NCBI GenBank assembly: GCA_965368085.1
Contig: CBDULP010000006.1
Coordinates: forward strand, 43,257 to 107,256
Source of the DNA: Peptoclostridium sp965368085
GTDB taxonomy: Bacteria; Bacillota; Clostridia; Peptostreptococcales; Peptostreptococcaceae
Direction: 5' to 3'
DNA length: 64,000 nt
The notes beneath the pieces are model-generated. The model made no database searches, was not told the origin of the DNA, and saw nothing but the letters and a program-made list of their open reading frames with translations. The number at the start of each line of letters is the position of its first letter. Positions within the stretch are counted from its first letter, which is position 1. Shown here one piece after another: positions 44,798 to 54,383 of this stretch. Position numbers and translations under genes: made by a program.

Positions 44798-46864
44798 TTA
44801 TTTTAAATCTTTTTCATAGTCGCAATCTTTATTAGAACATTTCACGTATTCTCTTTTCTTTGTTCTCTTTTCCACAAGATATTCCGAGCACTGCGGACAC
44901 TTTTCTCCTGTAGGCTTTGCCCACGATACAAAATCACATTCAGGATACTCTGAACACCCGTAAAAAACCCTGCCTTTTCTGCTTCTTCTTTCCACAACCT
45001 CTCCCTTTTCACATTTAGGACAGCTTATGCCAGTCTTGTTTAATATCGGTTTTGTGTTTTTGCATTCAGGGTAATTCTTGCACGCCATGAACTTCCCATA
45101 TCTTCCATATTTTATAACCATGTTTGATCCGCATTTTTCGCAGATTTCATCGGTTTCCTCTTCCATAGAGACCTTCTCTATTGTCTCCTCAGCTTTTTTG
45201 AGAGCCTCTGCAAGCGGCCCATAGTACTCTTCGACAATTTTTTTCCACTCAAGGCTACCTTCTTCTACGAGGTCGAGCTTGCTTTCCATGTCAGCCGTAA
45301 ACTTAACGTCTATTACATACTCAAAGTTTTGCTCCATTATCTCGTTTACTATCTCTCCCAGTTCAGACGGAACAAGACTGTTGGACTCTTTTTCAACATA
45401 TCCCCTTGCAAGTATTGTGGATATTGTAGGCGAATACGTACTCGGTCTTCCTATCCCAAGCTCTTCAAGCGTCTTTACAAGTGAAGCTTCCGAATACCTC
45501 GGCGGCGGTTGAGTGAAATGCTGCTTTGGAATCGTCTCCACCACATTGAGCTCTTCGTCTTCATCTATATGAGGAAGTATAGTGTCTTCCTGCTTCGCAA
45601 ATGTATATACCTTCAAAAATCCTTCAAATTTAAGCTTTGAACCATTCGCCTTAAAGCTGTATCCACCTGCATTTGCAACTATGCTCAGTCCCTCGTACAC
45701 CGCATCAGCCATCATGGAAGCCACAAACCTTTCCCATATGAGCTTATACAGCTTATACTGCTGAGGCGACAGCGAGTCTTTTATCTGATCAGGCGTCTTT
45801 TCAACATATGTAGGCCTTATTGCCTCATGGGCGTCTTGAACCTTTTTCTCGCTTTTTTTCTTGCTCTTTGTATATCCCTTGAAATACTCCTTGCCCAAGT
45901 TTTCGACTATGAAGCTTTTGCCCTTTTCTAGCGCCTCATCGGATATCCTTGTCGAATCCGTTCTTATATATGATACAAGTCCGACAGTTCCTTCTCCCTG
46001 GACCTCTATACCTTCATATAGTTGCTGTGCTATCATCATAGTCTTTTTAGTTGAAAAATTAAGCCTGCTTGAAGCTTCCTGCTGAAGAGAACTTGTTGTA
46101 AATGCGGCAAGCGATTTTCTTTTTCTCTCTTTTGTCTCGATATTATTAACGACAAGATTTTCGCCTTTTATATCCGAAAGTATCTTGTCCATTTCTTCCT
46201 TGTTTTTTATATCTATCTTCTTTTGGGAATCTCCATGGAATTTAAATTCGACTTTCTCCGAATTCTTGTTTTCTGCATCTACCTGCAGTGTCCAATATTC
46301 CTGCGGTTCAAAAGCCTCTATTTCATTTTCCCTGTCACAAATTATCTTAACCACCGCCGACTGGACTCTTCCGGCACTTAGGCCTTTCCTAAGCTTTCTC
46401 CACAATAGCGGGCTTATCTGATATCCCACAAGCCTGTCGAGAACCCTTCTGGCCTGCTGCGCGTCTACAAGGCTCATATCTATTTCCCTTGGACTCTTTA
46501 TGGCCTTTTTTATAGCATCCTTTGTTATCTCGTTAAACTCTATCCTGCATTTTTCCTGATCCTCAAGTTTAAGTATATTCGCAAGATGCCATGATATAGC
46601 CTCTCCCTCCCTGTCGGGGTCAGTTGCGAGGAATATCCGGTCTACTTTTTTTGCCTCTTTTTTTATTTCATTTATTGTAGGCCCCTTACCCCTTATAGTT
46701 ATATACTGGGGCTCGAAATTATTTTCTATATCCACACCAAGCTTGCTCTTAGGTAAATCCCTTACATGTCCTATGGAGGCCTTGACTTTGTAATTCTTCC
46801 CTAGAAACTTTCCTATCGTCTTAGCTTTGGCTGGTGATTCAACTATAACCAAATTCTTTGCCAT
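44798..46864 (-). CDS. topA: DNA topoisomerase I
   Basis: A 688-residue type IA topoisomerase that relaxes negative supercoils. Toprim domain MAKNLVIVESPAKAKTIGKFLG and ATDPDREGEAISWHL, active-site Tyr in SYIRTDSTR near residue 296, GIGRPSTYSPTI, and three C-terminal zinc fingers (CEKCG...CKNYPEC, CPKCE...CSEYPEC, CPQCS...CSNKDC). The start is ATG 46864; the upstream GTG is inside the GGAGG site. Confidence 0.97.
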   Translation of the reverse strand: MAKNLVIVESPAKAKTIGKFLGKNYKVKASIGHVRDLPKSKLGVDIENNFEPQYITIRGKGPTINEIKKEAKKVDRIFLATDPDREGEAISWHLANILKLEDQEKCRIEFNEITKDAIKKAIKSPREIDMSLVDAQQARRVLDRLVGYQISPLLWRKLRKGLSAGRVQSAVVKIICDRENEIEAFEPQEYWTLQVDAENKNSEKVEFKFHGDSQKKIDIKNKEEMDKILSDIKGENLVVNNIETKERKRKSLAAFTTSSLQQEASSRLNFSTKKTMMIAQQLYEGIEVQGEGTVGLVSYIRTDSTRISDEALEKGKSFIVENLGKEYFKGYTKSKKKSEKKVQDAHEAIRPTYVEKTPDQIKDSLSPQQYKLYKLIWERFVASMMADAVYEGLSIVANAGGYSFKANGSKLKFEGFLKVYTFAKQEDTILPHIDEDEELNVVETIPKQHFTQPPPRYSEASLVKTLEELGIGRPSTYSPTISTILARGYVEKESNSLVPSELGEIVNEIMEQNFEYVIDVKFTADMESKLDLVEEGSLEWKKIVEEYYGPLAEALKKAEETIEKVSMEEETDEICEKCGSNMVIKYGRYGKFMACKNYPECKNTKPILNKTGISCPKCEKGEVVERRSRKGRVFYGCSEYPECDFVSWAKPTGEKCPQCSEYLVEKRTKKREYVKCSNKDCDYEKDLK

Positions 46865-47062
46865 TAAAAGGTACACCTCCGAAAATTATGTTTCAAAATA
46901 TTTATTTTACGAATTCAAAAATAAACAACAAATCAAATATTTGACCTGTATTCACATCATACAAAACTTAGGTTTTATTGATGGTGAAAGCTGTCATCAG
47001 TTCCCCTAATCCGCAGTATGACTCAAATCCAGTATACTGACCAGTCATTTATTGGAGTATGT

Positions 47063-48154
47063 TTAAATTGCAACAGAATATACATTCCCTCCTAATTCTA
47101 ATACTATACCTTTAATTTGTAAAATATTCAACACCCCAAGTACGTCCTTTATACAAATGCCCGTATTTGCACATATAAGATCCACATGCATGCTTCCATT
47201 GATTTTCAACAGTTTTACTATCTTTTTCTCGAGTTCTGACAGCTTTGCATCTTCTTTAAATTTCCTTTTATGTATGCATGTTTTTATATCATATTCTTCA
47301 AGTATGTCCTTTATGCATGTGACAAGTTTTGCACCTTCTCTTATTATGGTATTTGTCCCCTCGCTCATTCTGGAATTTATATTTCCAGGAACAGCAAATA
47401 CGTTTTTTCCCTGCTCAAGAGCATAGTCCATCGTTATCAATGATCCGCTCTTTTTAGCAGCTTCAACTATGAGCACCCCATTTGAAATTCCGCTTATTAT
47501 TCTATTTCTCATGGGAAAAAATCCAGGCAAAGCATTCGTCTCTGGAGGATATTCCGATATGACTGCCCCATTATTTTCAATTATTCTCTCCATAAGGCCT
47601 TTATTCCTGATCGGGTAGGGCCTGTCCACAGAAGAGCCCAGCACTGCCACCGTCTTTCCCTTTCCAGCCAGTGAAGCTTCGTGGCTGCGGGAGTCTATTC
47701 CATAAGCCATTCCACTTATTACGCTTACCCCTTGCTCTGATAGCTCTTTTGAAAATTTCTGGGCACACATTGCTCCATATCCAGTAGCTTTTCTGGACCC
47801 GACAACCGCAATTGAAAAGTTGTCCAGCACATCCCTATTTCCCCTGTAAAAAAGCACATATGGCGGGTCAAATATATTTTTGAGCTTTTCAGGGTAACTA
47901 TCTTGATCTACAGTCACATATTTCATACCGCATTTATTCAGTTTTTCATTTATATCGTCCAGATATGACTTGGTTTTATATTTGACTATGTTTTTTATTG
48001 CCTTTTCGGATATAAATTTCATATTTCTTATGTCCTTGCTGTCGTACTCCCAAATTTTATTTATGTCGCCTGTATATTCCTCAATATTTTTTATGGTCTT
48101 GTACCCAACACCATCTATGCACCATAAAAGAAGGTAAATATCACTTTTGTCCAT
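47063..48154 (-). CDS. dprA: DNA processing protein DprA
   Basis: A 363-residue DprA/Smf protein that loads RecA on incoming single-stranded DNA in natural transformation. SIAVVGSRKATGYG, ISGMAYGIDSRSHEASL, SEYPPETNALPGFFPMRNRIISG and AAKKSGSLITMDYALEQGK form the Rossmann core; a winged helix ends the protein. Overlaps comM by 14 bp. Confidence 0.95.
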   Translation of the reverse strand: MDKSDIYLLLWCIDGVGYKTIKNIEEYTGDINKIWEYDSKDIRNMKFISEKAIKNIVKYKTKSYLDDINEKLNKCGMKYVTVDQDSYPEKLKNIFDPPYVLFYRGNRDVLDNFSIAVVGSRKATGYGAMCAQKFSKELSEQGVSVISGMAYGIDSRSHEASLAGKGKTVAVLGSSVDRPYPIRNKGLMERIIENNGAVISEYPPETNALPGFFPMRNRIISGISNGVLIVEAAKKSGSLITMDYALEQGKNVFAVPGNINSRMSEGTNTIIREGAKLVTCIKDILEEYDIKTCIHKRKFKEDAKLSELEKKIVKLLKINGSMHVDLICANTGICIKDVLGVLNILQIKGIVLELGGNVYSVAI

Positions 48155-49685
48155 AACCTTGCCTCCAGTAAGAATAGTATGCCTTTCTAAATGAAAAAGC
48201 CTCCGATATGTGGTTTATCTGGACAGCACGGCTCCCTTCAATATCTGCAATGGTCCTGGCTACTTTTAAAAGCTTATAGTATGATCTTATTGTCAGGTGA
48301 AACTTGTCAAAAATTTTTTCTAGAAACGCCTTTGAGTCAAGGCTCAAATCGCAAAATTTCTCAATATTGCTTGATGGGATTTCACTGTTGCTTTTTATAT
48401 TAAGCCCGTCAAATCTTTTCTTTTGAATAAGCCTTGCATCTTCCACCCTTGCTTTTATATCCGATGACTTTTCTTCAAATGAGTCATTTGCAAGCTGCGA
48501 ATAAGTCATGGGGATCATTTCTATGAATATATCAAACCGATCGAGAAGCGGTCCCGACAGCCTGTTTAAATATCTGCCGACTTCATTGGGACTGCACTTG
48601 CATTCTATGCTGGGGTGTCCGTAGTAGCCGCACGGGCATGGGTTTAGCCCTGATATGAGCAAAAACTCCGAAGGGTATCTAACGCTCAGTTTAAGCCTTG
48701 TTATATCCACAAATCCATCTTCTATAGGCTGCCTTAGGCATTCGAGAGTCCTTCTGTCAAATTCGGCAATTTCATCCAAAAATAAAACTCCCCTGTGGGA
48801 AAGTACAACCTCGCCGGGTTTTGCATCTCTTCCTCCACCTATTATAGAAGTCTGAGTAGCCGTATGGTGTGGAGATCTGAAAGGCCTTTTGCCCACAATG
48901 CCCAGCCTGTCATCCAAAAGGCCGCTGCAGCTGTATATTCGGCTTATCTCTATAATCTCGGAGTCCGCAAGGTCAGGCATTATTGATGCAAGCCTTCTCG
49001 CGATCATTGTCTTGCCCGAACCTGGAGGCCCTATCATAATCATATTGTGGTTTCCTGCAGCGGATATCTCTGCAGCCCTCTTTGCCGCATAATTGCCCTT
49101 GACTTCGCTGAAGTCCTCTTCAAACTCCCCGTTTGAAATCTTTATTTTCTTTGGCTTAAGCGGCTTTAGTGTTTCTTCCCGCTTTAAAAATCCTACAATA
49201 TGACTCAGCTTTTCCGACGCATATACGTTTATTCCCTCCACTACAGATGCCTCGTTTACATTTTCAAGCGGGACAAATGCATTCTTATAGCCAAGTTCTT
49301 TCGCCTTTATGATCATTGATAAGACACCCTTTATGGGCCTTAGCTTGCCGTCAAGCGAAAGTTCTCCAAGGAATACACTCTCATTCGAAAGTGCATCCTC
49401 CAGTTGTACACTGCATCCTACTATGGCAATAGCCATAGCCAGGTCAAAATGCGTACCTTCTTTTCTTATGTCTGCCGGGGACAGGTTTACAAGGATTTTC
49501 TTGTTGGGGAAATTCATGCTGCTGTTTTTTATGGCTGATTTTATCCTCTCCTTGGCCTCTTTTATGGATGCGTCAGGGAGGCCTATTATGGTGAATCCCG
49601 GAAGACCTCTTCCAACGTCTATTTCCACATCGACATTAAATGCATCTATCCCGCAAAGTCCCAAGCTGTAAAATTTTTTGAACAT
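48141..49685 (-). CDS. comM: ComM/YifB family Mg chelatase-like ATPase
   Basis: A 514-residue AAA+ protein. N-terminal Lon-like fold (GLPGFTIIGLPDASIKEAKERIKSAI), Walker A IGPPGSGKTMIARRL, Walker B FLDEIAEF, LISGLNPCPCGYYGH Cys motif and a C-terminal lid. ComM promotes branch migration in transformation. Forms a run with dprA and topA. Confidence 0.94.
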   Translation of the reverse strand: MFKKFYSLGLCGIDAFNVDVEIDVGRGLPGFTIIGLPDASIKEAKERIKSAIKNSSMNFPNKKILVNLSPADIRKEGTHFDLAMAIAIVGCSVQLEDALSNESVFLGELSLDGKLRPIKGVLSMIIKAKELGYKNAFVPLENVNEASVVEGINVYASEKLSHIVGFLKREETLKPLKPKKIKISNGEFEEDFSEVKGNYAAKRAAEISAAGNHNMIMIGPPGSGKTMIARRLASIMPDLADSEIIEISRIYSCSGLLDDRLGIVGKRPFRSPHHTATQTSIIGGGRDAKPGEVVLSHRGVLFLDEIAEFDRRTLECLRQPIEDGFVDITRLKLSVRYPSEFLLISGLNPCPCGYYGHPSIECKCSPNEVGRYLNRLSGPLLDRFDIFIEMIPMTYSQLANDSFEEKSSDIKARVEDARLIQKKRFDGLNIKSNSEIPSSNIEKFCDLSLDSKAFLEKIFDKFHLTIRSYYKLLKVARTIADIEGSRAVQINHISEAFSFRKAYYSYWRQGYGQK

Positions 49686-49703
49686 TTTATCGCCCCCGTA
49701 CCC

Positions 49704-50051
49704 TTAAAAAGCCCCTTCTATATGATTTATTTTTTTTGAGGCGATATACACCTCTATTACATCGAATCTGAATTCCCCATCGAATATGCCGTTTTCAGCT
49801 ATGTAGCAGTTTGCGGTTTTTATTATTTTTTTCATTTTCCTGCTGTCAACCGCCTGCGATGGATATCCAAACTGTATGGAGTTTCTAGTTTTGACCTCCA
49901 CAAACACTGTGCAGCCCCCGTCATTTGCTATTATATCTATTTCACCAAATCTTTTTCTGTAGTTCCTTTCAATTATCTTATATCCTTTTTTGCTCAAAAA
50001 ATATTCTGCTATGTCTTCTCCAATCCGTCCGATTTCAACATTACTGCCCAT
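49704..50051 (-). CDS. yraN: UPF0102 protein YraN, PD-(D/E)XK fold
   Basis: A 115-residue nuclease-fold protein. IGRIGEDIAEYFLSKKGYKIIERNYRKRFGEIDIIANDGG and FVEVKTRNS give the PD-(D/E)XK motif (E-x-K in VEVKTR). Function not established. Conserved between rnhB and comM. Confidence 0.93.
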   Translation of the reverse strand: MGSNVEIGRIGEDIAEYFLSKKGYKIIERNYRKRFGEIDIIANDGGCTVFVEVKTRNSIQFGYPSQAVDSRKMKKIIKTANCYIAENGIFDGEFRFDVIEVYIASKKINHIEGAF

Positions 50052-50053
50052 GA

Positions 50054-50332
50054 TTACCTGCCTTTTTCATCGCTGTCCATTTCATATATGAATGCCAGTA
50101 TTTTAGCTACGGCATCGTACATGACTTCGGGTATTTCACTCTCCATTTCAAGCTGCATAAGACTTTGCGCAGTGCTTTCATCTTCGAGCACCTTTATGTT
50201 GTTTTCCTTTGCCTTTTCAATTATGTTTTCGGCGACAATGCCCACTCCCTTTGCCACAAGCCTTGGCGCCGAGTCCTTATCCATGTCATACTTTATGGCT
50301 GTCGCGATTTTTATACCCTTTTTAATATTCAT
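50054..50332 (-). CDS. FlhB C-terminal-like protein (YlqH type)
   Basis: A 92-residue protein equal to only the cytosolic C-terminal domain of FlhB. IATAIKYDMDKDSAPRLVAKGVGIVAENIIEKAKENNIKV is the family core. The NPTH autocleavage motif is absent. No FlhB membrane part or flagellar genes are nearby. Position matches Bacillus ylqH, just after rnhB and a FliK-like gene. The start at 50332 has GGGTGTGAT upstream. Role unknown. Confidence 0.85.
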   Translation of the reverse strand: MNIKKGIKIATAIKYDMDKDSAPRLVAKGVGIVAENIIEKAKENNIKVLEDESTAQSLMQLEMESEIPEVMYDAVAKILAFIYEMDSDEKGR

Positions 50333-50336
50333 ATAA

Positions 50337-51764
50337 TCACACCCACATGTCAAAATTAGGAAAACCTTCAGCTGCCCGTCCCGCAAACTTAACCAGGTCA
50401 GATTCTTCCATGGTTTTAAAGTTCACGCTTATATTGTTTATTTCCAGGCTTTGGAGCATTTCATGTATTCTCCCTGTATTTGACTTGAATATCTTAACAG
50501 CATTTTCATCTTCAAGCCCAAACACTACTGCAAGCCCCTTGAGCTCCGAGTATTCCAGTCTGCAGGAAACTTTGTTGAACTTCTGCGTATCAAGTGAAAA
50601 CAGCACAGAATAGCCCTCATGGTCTCTTTTGTTTTTCTTCTTTTTTTTGTTTTCGGTCATTTCCATCAGTCTTTTGGAATCCCCATCATTTATAGGTATT
50701 TGAACGTATGCTCCCGTTTTAGAGACGTCATAAAGGAATTTTAGCTTTTGGCTTGCAGTCTCCATTTCAAAAGTTTCGTCTTTGTCCATTTCAAGCCCGG
50801 AAAGAAGTCTGTCTACCGTATCTGCTGCTTCTTTTAAAATCTCTTTTTTGCCTGCCAGTTTAGATCCATCACCGTCCGCATTTTTGGTTAAATTTTTAAT
50901 AATATTCTCTAGTTTTTGTTTTTGTAAAGCTCCGCTTTTGGAATCCTCTTTTGCTCCTCTTAAAGCTCCAGCATCGCCTTCCGGCTCATTTTTATTATTT
51001 TCAACTTTGCCGTCTTCATTTTTCGTCTTCATTTTGAAAATCTGCTCAAACAGGTTTTCCAGTTTGTCCAATATTCCTATTATATTCTCGCCATTATATA
51101 CAAATGCATTGAGTGCATTAATATTTGCCATATTGGCTGTATGTCCGTTTTTATGCAAGAATATAATATCCTTTTTTTCTATTGAAGAAATATCCATTTT
51201 CTCGGATAAATTTTTAACATTCTCTCCTTTGTTTTCTATGACTATTTCTCTTATTACATCCTTTATGTCTTTTTGGACTAAATTTTCAATTTCCCCCTTT
51301 AAATCCGTGCTGCCACTTTGAATTATAAATTTCAGCTTTTCAAACGAATTTATGTTTTCCTTTATGTTCAAAAAGTTTTCCTTGCTTAAAGGGACTTCAC
51401 TCTTCATCATTTCCTTTGCTATTTCCCTGTTTTGGGCTGTATCCTGGATATTCATAGATCTTAGCAGCTTTGAAGCCTTCATATTCATCTCTCGTTGCTG
51501 TGCTCCCCCTTGTATTTGAGGCCTTATCGCTATCTCGTTCTCGCTTTTTACTATTTTGAATGACAGCTTCTCGCCCAAGAAGTTTTCAAGTGGTATATTG
51601 CTCTTGGCCGAAAGCTGCCTTCCGTTTTCAAGCAGCAGCTTTACATTGTTCATGTTGGTTTCCATTACAGTCGCTTTTATCTGGCTATTGTTCAAAAGCT
51701 TGTCTATTGCAGCCGTATTCTTATTGTATATCCCCCCAAGCAAATTACTGGAGTTTATCTTCAT
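50337..51764 (-). CDS. FliK-like hook-length-control domain protein (YlqG position)
   Basis: A 475-residue protein with a long low-complexity, Lys/Asn/Glu-rich body and a C-terminal domain (about 330-455) resembling the Flg_hook domain of FliK (YVQIPINDG, SVLFSLDTQKFNKVSCRLEYSELKGLAVVFGLED). Such a domain normally binds the FlhB C-terminal domain, and the adjacent downstream gene encodes just that. It matches the ylqG-ylqH pair of Bacillus. AAAGGTGGTG sets ATG 51764. Confidence 0.7.
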   Translation of the reverse strand: MKINSSNLLGGIYNKNTAAIDKLLNNSQIKATVMETNMNNVKLLLENGRQLSAKSNIPLENFLGEKLSFKIVKSENEIAIRPQIQGGAQQREMNMKASKLLRSMNIQDTAQNREIAKEMMKSEVPLSKENFLNIKENINSFEKLKFIIQSGSTDLKGEIENLVQKDIKDVIREIVIENKGENVKNLSEKMDISSIEKKDIIFLHKNGHTANMANINALNAFVYNGENIIGILDKLENLFEQIFKMKTKNEDGKVENNKNEPEGDAGALRGAKEDSKSGALQKQKLENIIKNLTKNADGDGSKLAGKKEILKEAADTVDRLLSGLEMDKDETFEMETASQKLKFLYDVSKTGAYVQIPINDGDSKRLMEMTENKKKKKNKRDHEGYSVLFSLDTQKFNKVSCRLEYSELKGLAVVFGLEDENAVKIFKSNTGRIHEMLQSLEINNISVNFKTMEESDLVKFAGRAAEGFPNFDMWV

Positions 51765-51878
51765 GCGTTCACCACCTTTCATACATATTCAGCATAAGGC
51801 ATGCGCGACATAAACCTTCCGGATGTTTATGCCATGCAAATGCCTATGATATATAACTCCATCGGATTTTATACACTT

Positions 51879-52658
51879 CTACCTTTTTCCCATTATTGAC
51901 TTTAGAAAAGACATTCTGTGTATGTCAGTTATACCATGTTTTTGTATGGCCTCATAGTGCTCTTTTGTCCCATATCCCTTGTGCTTTTCAAACCCGTATT
52001 CAGGATACTTTTTATGATATTCAAGCATTACCCTGTCCCTTGAAACCTTTGCAAGTATGCTCGCCGCCGCTATTGATATGGAATTGGCGTCTCCCTGTAT
52101 TATCGATCTTTGCGGTATTTCCACTTCAGGCAGCTTGAGCGCGTCTATAAGGAGGTAGTCAGGCTTTACCTTCAGGCCCTCCACAGCCCTTTTCATAGCC
52201 AGTTTCGTGGCGTTTAGTATGTTATAGCTGTCTATCTCGCTGTGGTTTGCAGATCCAACCGAATAGTCTATCGCCTTTTCCCTTATCTCGTCAAATAGAA
52301 GCTCTCTTTTCTTTTCGCTGATTTTCTTGGAATCGTTTATTCCCTCTATGAAAACATCCTTGTCGAATATGACAACAGCGGCGTATACCGGACCAGCAAG
52401 CGGCCCCCTTCCTGCTTCGTCAATTCCCCCTACGGCCGTATATCCCCTTTCAATCAGGGCATATTCGTTTCTCTTGAGCCATTCTATCCTCTCTTTTTCA
52501 TGTCTGGCCCCGTCCAGCTTCTTTGCGAGCCCCTCAGCCAGTTTTTGGACTCCCTTTCTGCCGTCTTTTCTAAGTATGTCTATGTATTCCAAATATTCTT
52601 CAATTTTTATTTCCTTTATATGCTCTTTAACTTGAGTAACGCTCATATTTTCAAACAT
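51879..52658 (-). CDS. rnhB: Ribonuclease HII
   Basis: A 259-residue enzyme cutting RNA in RNA/DNA hybrids. VGGIDEAGRGPLAGPV gives the D-E active-site pair; DALKLPEVEIPQRSIIQGDANSISIAAASILAKVSRDR and YPEYGFEKHKGYGTKEH are typical. An N-terminal extension of about 70 residues is common in the Firmicute form. Its usual upstream neighbour rbgA is now 11 kb away, beyond the inserted element. Confidence 0.96.
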   Translation of the reverse strand: MFENMSVTQVKEHIKEIKIEEYLEYIDILRKDGRKGVQKLAEGLAKKLDGARHEKERIEWLKRNEYALIERGYTAVGGIDEAGRGPLAGPVYAAVVIFDKDVFIEGINDSKKISEKKRELLFDEIREKAIDYSVGSANHSEIDSYNILNATKLAMKRAVEGLKVKPDYLLIDALKLPEVEIPQRSIIQGDANSISIAAASILAKVSRDRVMLEYHKKYPEYGFEKHKGYGTKEHYEAIQKHGITDIHRMSFLKSIMGKR

Positions 52659-52704
52659 TATAACATCTCCTTTTATGCTATGATATCACAATCACATGGG
52701 CCTT

Positions 52705-52804
52705 CACAATCAGACAGAACAGCATGTGTCGTAATGACATTGAAAAACCTTCTGATTGTGACATCCTTTATGTTTACATAAGATATCAGTATCGGAAGGT
52801 TTTT
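52705..52804. other. Two overlapping hairpins in the gap before rnhB
   Basis: CACAATCAGA (52705-52714) pairs with TCTGATTGTG (52751-52760), and AAAAACCTTC (52743-52752) pairs with GAAGGTTTTT (52795-52804). The two share two bases and cannot fully form together. The second has T runs on both strands and can serve as terminator for the methyltransferase gene. Confidence 0.55.
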
Positions 52805-52879
52805 GCGCCATATAATAACTCAATTCACTTTTCACTCTCTATTGCACACTTTTCTTGTGTACGAGTCCATGTTCCCCAT

Positions 52880-53815
52880 CTATTCACAAACCCAGATGAA
52901 CCGTGTAAACTTCTTATTGACACTTTTTTTCACTTTGCAGGAATCAACAATTTCAATCTGCGCCTTAGATATCAAATCCGTAATATCCTCCGATGAGACA
53001 ATCACCGCTCTATCAGAGAGTCTCTTTGCATTTTTAATAATATCACATTGCTCTTCTCTTGTTATTTTACTACGCAATCCATAAGGCAAATCCACAATCG
53101 AAGCATCATAATGCCCTGTAACATCTTGAATGGCCTGATTGATAACTTTCGCCGAATATTCGAAGTGTTTTAAATTCCGAGTTGCACTTCTTGCCATTTT
53201 TTCATTGATATCGGAGCCGGTTATGTTGTATCCGGCAAAACATCCTTCGAGTAAAACGGTGCCTGCACCACAGCAAGGATCGATAATACGCTTTGAGATA
53301 TCCCCTTGTCCTGCAATGTTAATAAGCACTTTCGCCATGTTTGCCTTTAGGGAATTCGAGTAGGTGTGAGGCCTTTTATTATGCTCACGCCATAACCCGT
53401 TATTCCTAAGGAGTTCTCCAAAATACCAAGAACCTTCATAAAAGGTTATCCCGTAAGTCACTTGAGCTGATTCATCCTCTACGGGTTTAAACTTGCCGCA
53501 AAGCTCCTTATATAAGGCCTTTCTGCCTGCCGCATGAGTATCGCCGCTCACAAATTTCAAATACTTTATTACAGAATTTGCCGTAGTATTTTCATCCTGC
53601 TCAACTTGCAGTAACAGTTCGTCAAAAGTTGACGTCGTGTGCCTGATCTCCAATCGATTCTTTATATACGGACTTATTGACGGATTCACCGCCATGTCCG
53701 TGAAAAACACCTTTTCTTTCGGTGACATCTTGAATAACGTCCTAGCCTCGATTGCCCAAAGTGTTTCTTCATATTCTGGATAGTTTACATTATATAAATA
53801 TGTTTTTTCCTTCAT
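52880..53815 (-). CDS. TRM11-like RNA methyltransferase (UPF0020 domain)
   Basis: A 311-residue SAM-dependent methyltransferase. The SAM-binding DPCCGAGTVLLEG and the catalytic DLPYGLRS ([DN]PPY-like with L) are present, preceded by a GIT..GSWYFGELL and HNKRPHTYSNSLKANMA segment as in TRM11-like proteins. The target (RNA or other) is not known. GGGAGG sets ATG 53815. It lies just outside the left att repeat, so it is probably chromosomal. Confidence 0.8.
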   Translation of the reverse strand: MKEKTYLYNVNYPEYEETLWAIEARTLFKMSPKEKVFFTDMAVNPSISPYIKNRLEIRHTTSTFDELLLQVEQDENTTANSVIKYLKFVSGDTHAAGRKALYKELCGKFKPVEDESAQVTYGITFYEGSWYFGELLRNNGLWREHNKRPHTYSNSLKANMAKVLINIAGQGDISKRIIDPCCGAGTVLLEGCFAGYNITGSDINEKMARSATRNLKHFEYSAKVINQAIQDVTGHYDASIVDLPYGLRSKITREEQCDIIKNAKRLSDRAVIVSSEDITDLISKAQIEIVDSCKVKKSVNKKFTRFIWVCE

Positions 53816-53895
53816 TACGCCTCCCACAAATACTTTTTAGTCAGCTTCTATTTTAGCATATTTGTGTGAAATTCAAGCCAATATATGTACTACTA

Positions 53896-53934
53896 TTATT
53901 CTTTCACCAGCTCACACACCATCTCCACATGTGT
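53896..53934 (-). pseudogene. 3' tail of an RlmD/RumA-like gene, left of the inserted element
   Basis: The minus strand reads STHVEMVCELVKE then TAA. A stop codon precedes it in the same frame inside the element. THVE plus a short hydrophobic tail is the usual C-terminus of the 23S rRNA (uracil-5-)-methyltransferase family. It joins in frame with the remnant at 63465-63497. Confidence 0.5.
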
Positions 53935-53943
53935 TGACTACTG
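53923..53943. repeat. Left attachment site (attL) of the inserted element
   Basis: The 12-bp direct repeat CTCCACATGTGT (53923-53934) recurs in the same orientation at 63465-63476. Its inner flank GTGTTGACTACTG (53931-53943) is an arm of the reconstructed attP dyad. It lies 17 bp from the stop of the serine recombinase remnant. Confidence 0.7.
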
Positions 53944-53959
53944 ACGACTGCTATTTTTG

Positions 53960-54376
53960 TTATGCAACACTGAACTTGTAATGAATCTCAATCGTGCCGT
54001 CCTCATGGACGACAATCTTGTCAATAAAGCGATTAACTGCATCCCTTGTGATTTCTTCAAACTCAAGAAACCTTTCAAGCTCTGCCATAAGTCTTTCAAA
54101 GGACTCCATTGATTGTTCCACGCTCTTGGTGTTTTTCAATGACATCATTCGCTTTTCAAGTTCGACCATTTGTCCGTCCAAAACCTCTGATGCCATATCG
54201 TACTCCGACTTCGTTATGTCTCCGCTGGTGTATTTTAGAATCAACTTTCCCTTGTCATCTCTGTGCTTTTGTTTCTTCTTCTCGTAAGACTTTTTAAATC
54301 GCTCGTATTCTTTTGCCTGTTTTTCTACTCTCGATTCGATTTCATTATAAATCAGTTTGTTGGTTCTTCCGCACAA
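53960..54376 (-). pseudogene. Large serine recombinase, C-terminal remnant (DUF4368)
   Basis: Only the last ~135 residues remain. They show the coiled-coil part (EKQAKEYERFKKSYEKKKQKH) and the DUF4368 end, ITRDAVNRFIDKIVVHEDGTIEIHYKFS, typical of TnpX/Tn4451-like and ICE serine recombinases. The catalytic N-terminal resolvase domain and the recombinase domain are missing. The first residues (CGR) come from the end of the ISL3 element that cuts the gene. The 5' part is not found on the far side of that element, so a deletion went with or followed insertion. Confidence 0.85.
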
Positions 54377-54383
54377 TCGGTTA

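Noticed and set aside
51785..51852. Imperfect hairpin between rnhB and the FliK-like gene, considered as a c-di-GMP riboswitch
   Set aside because: The conserved GEMM sequence elements are absent and no terminator follows.
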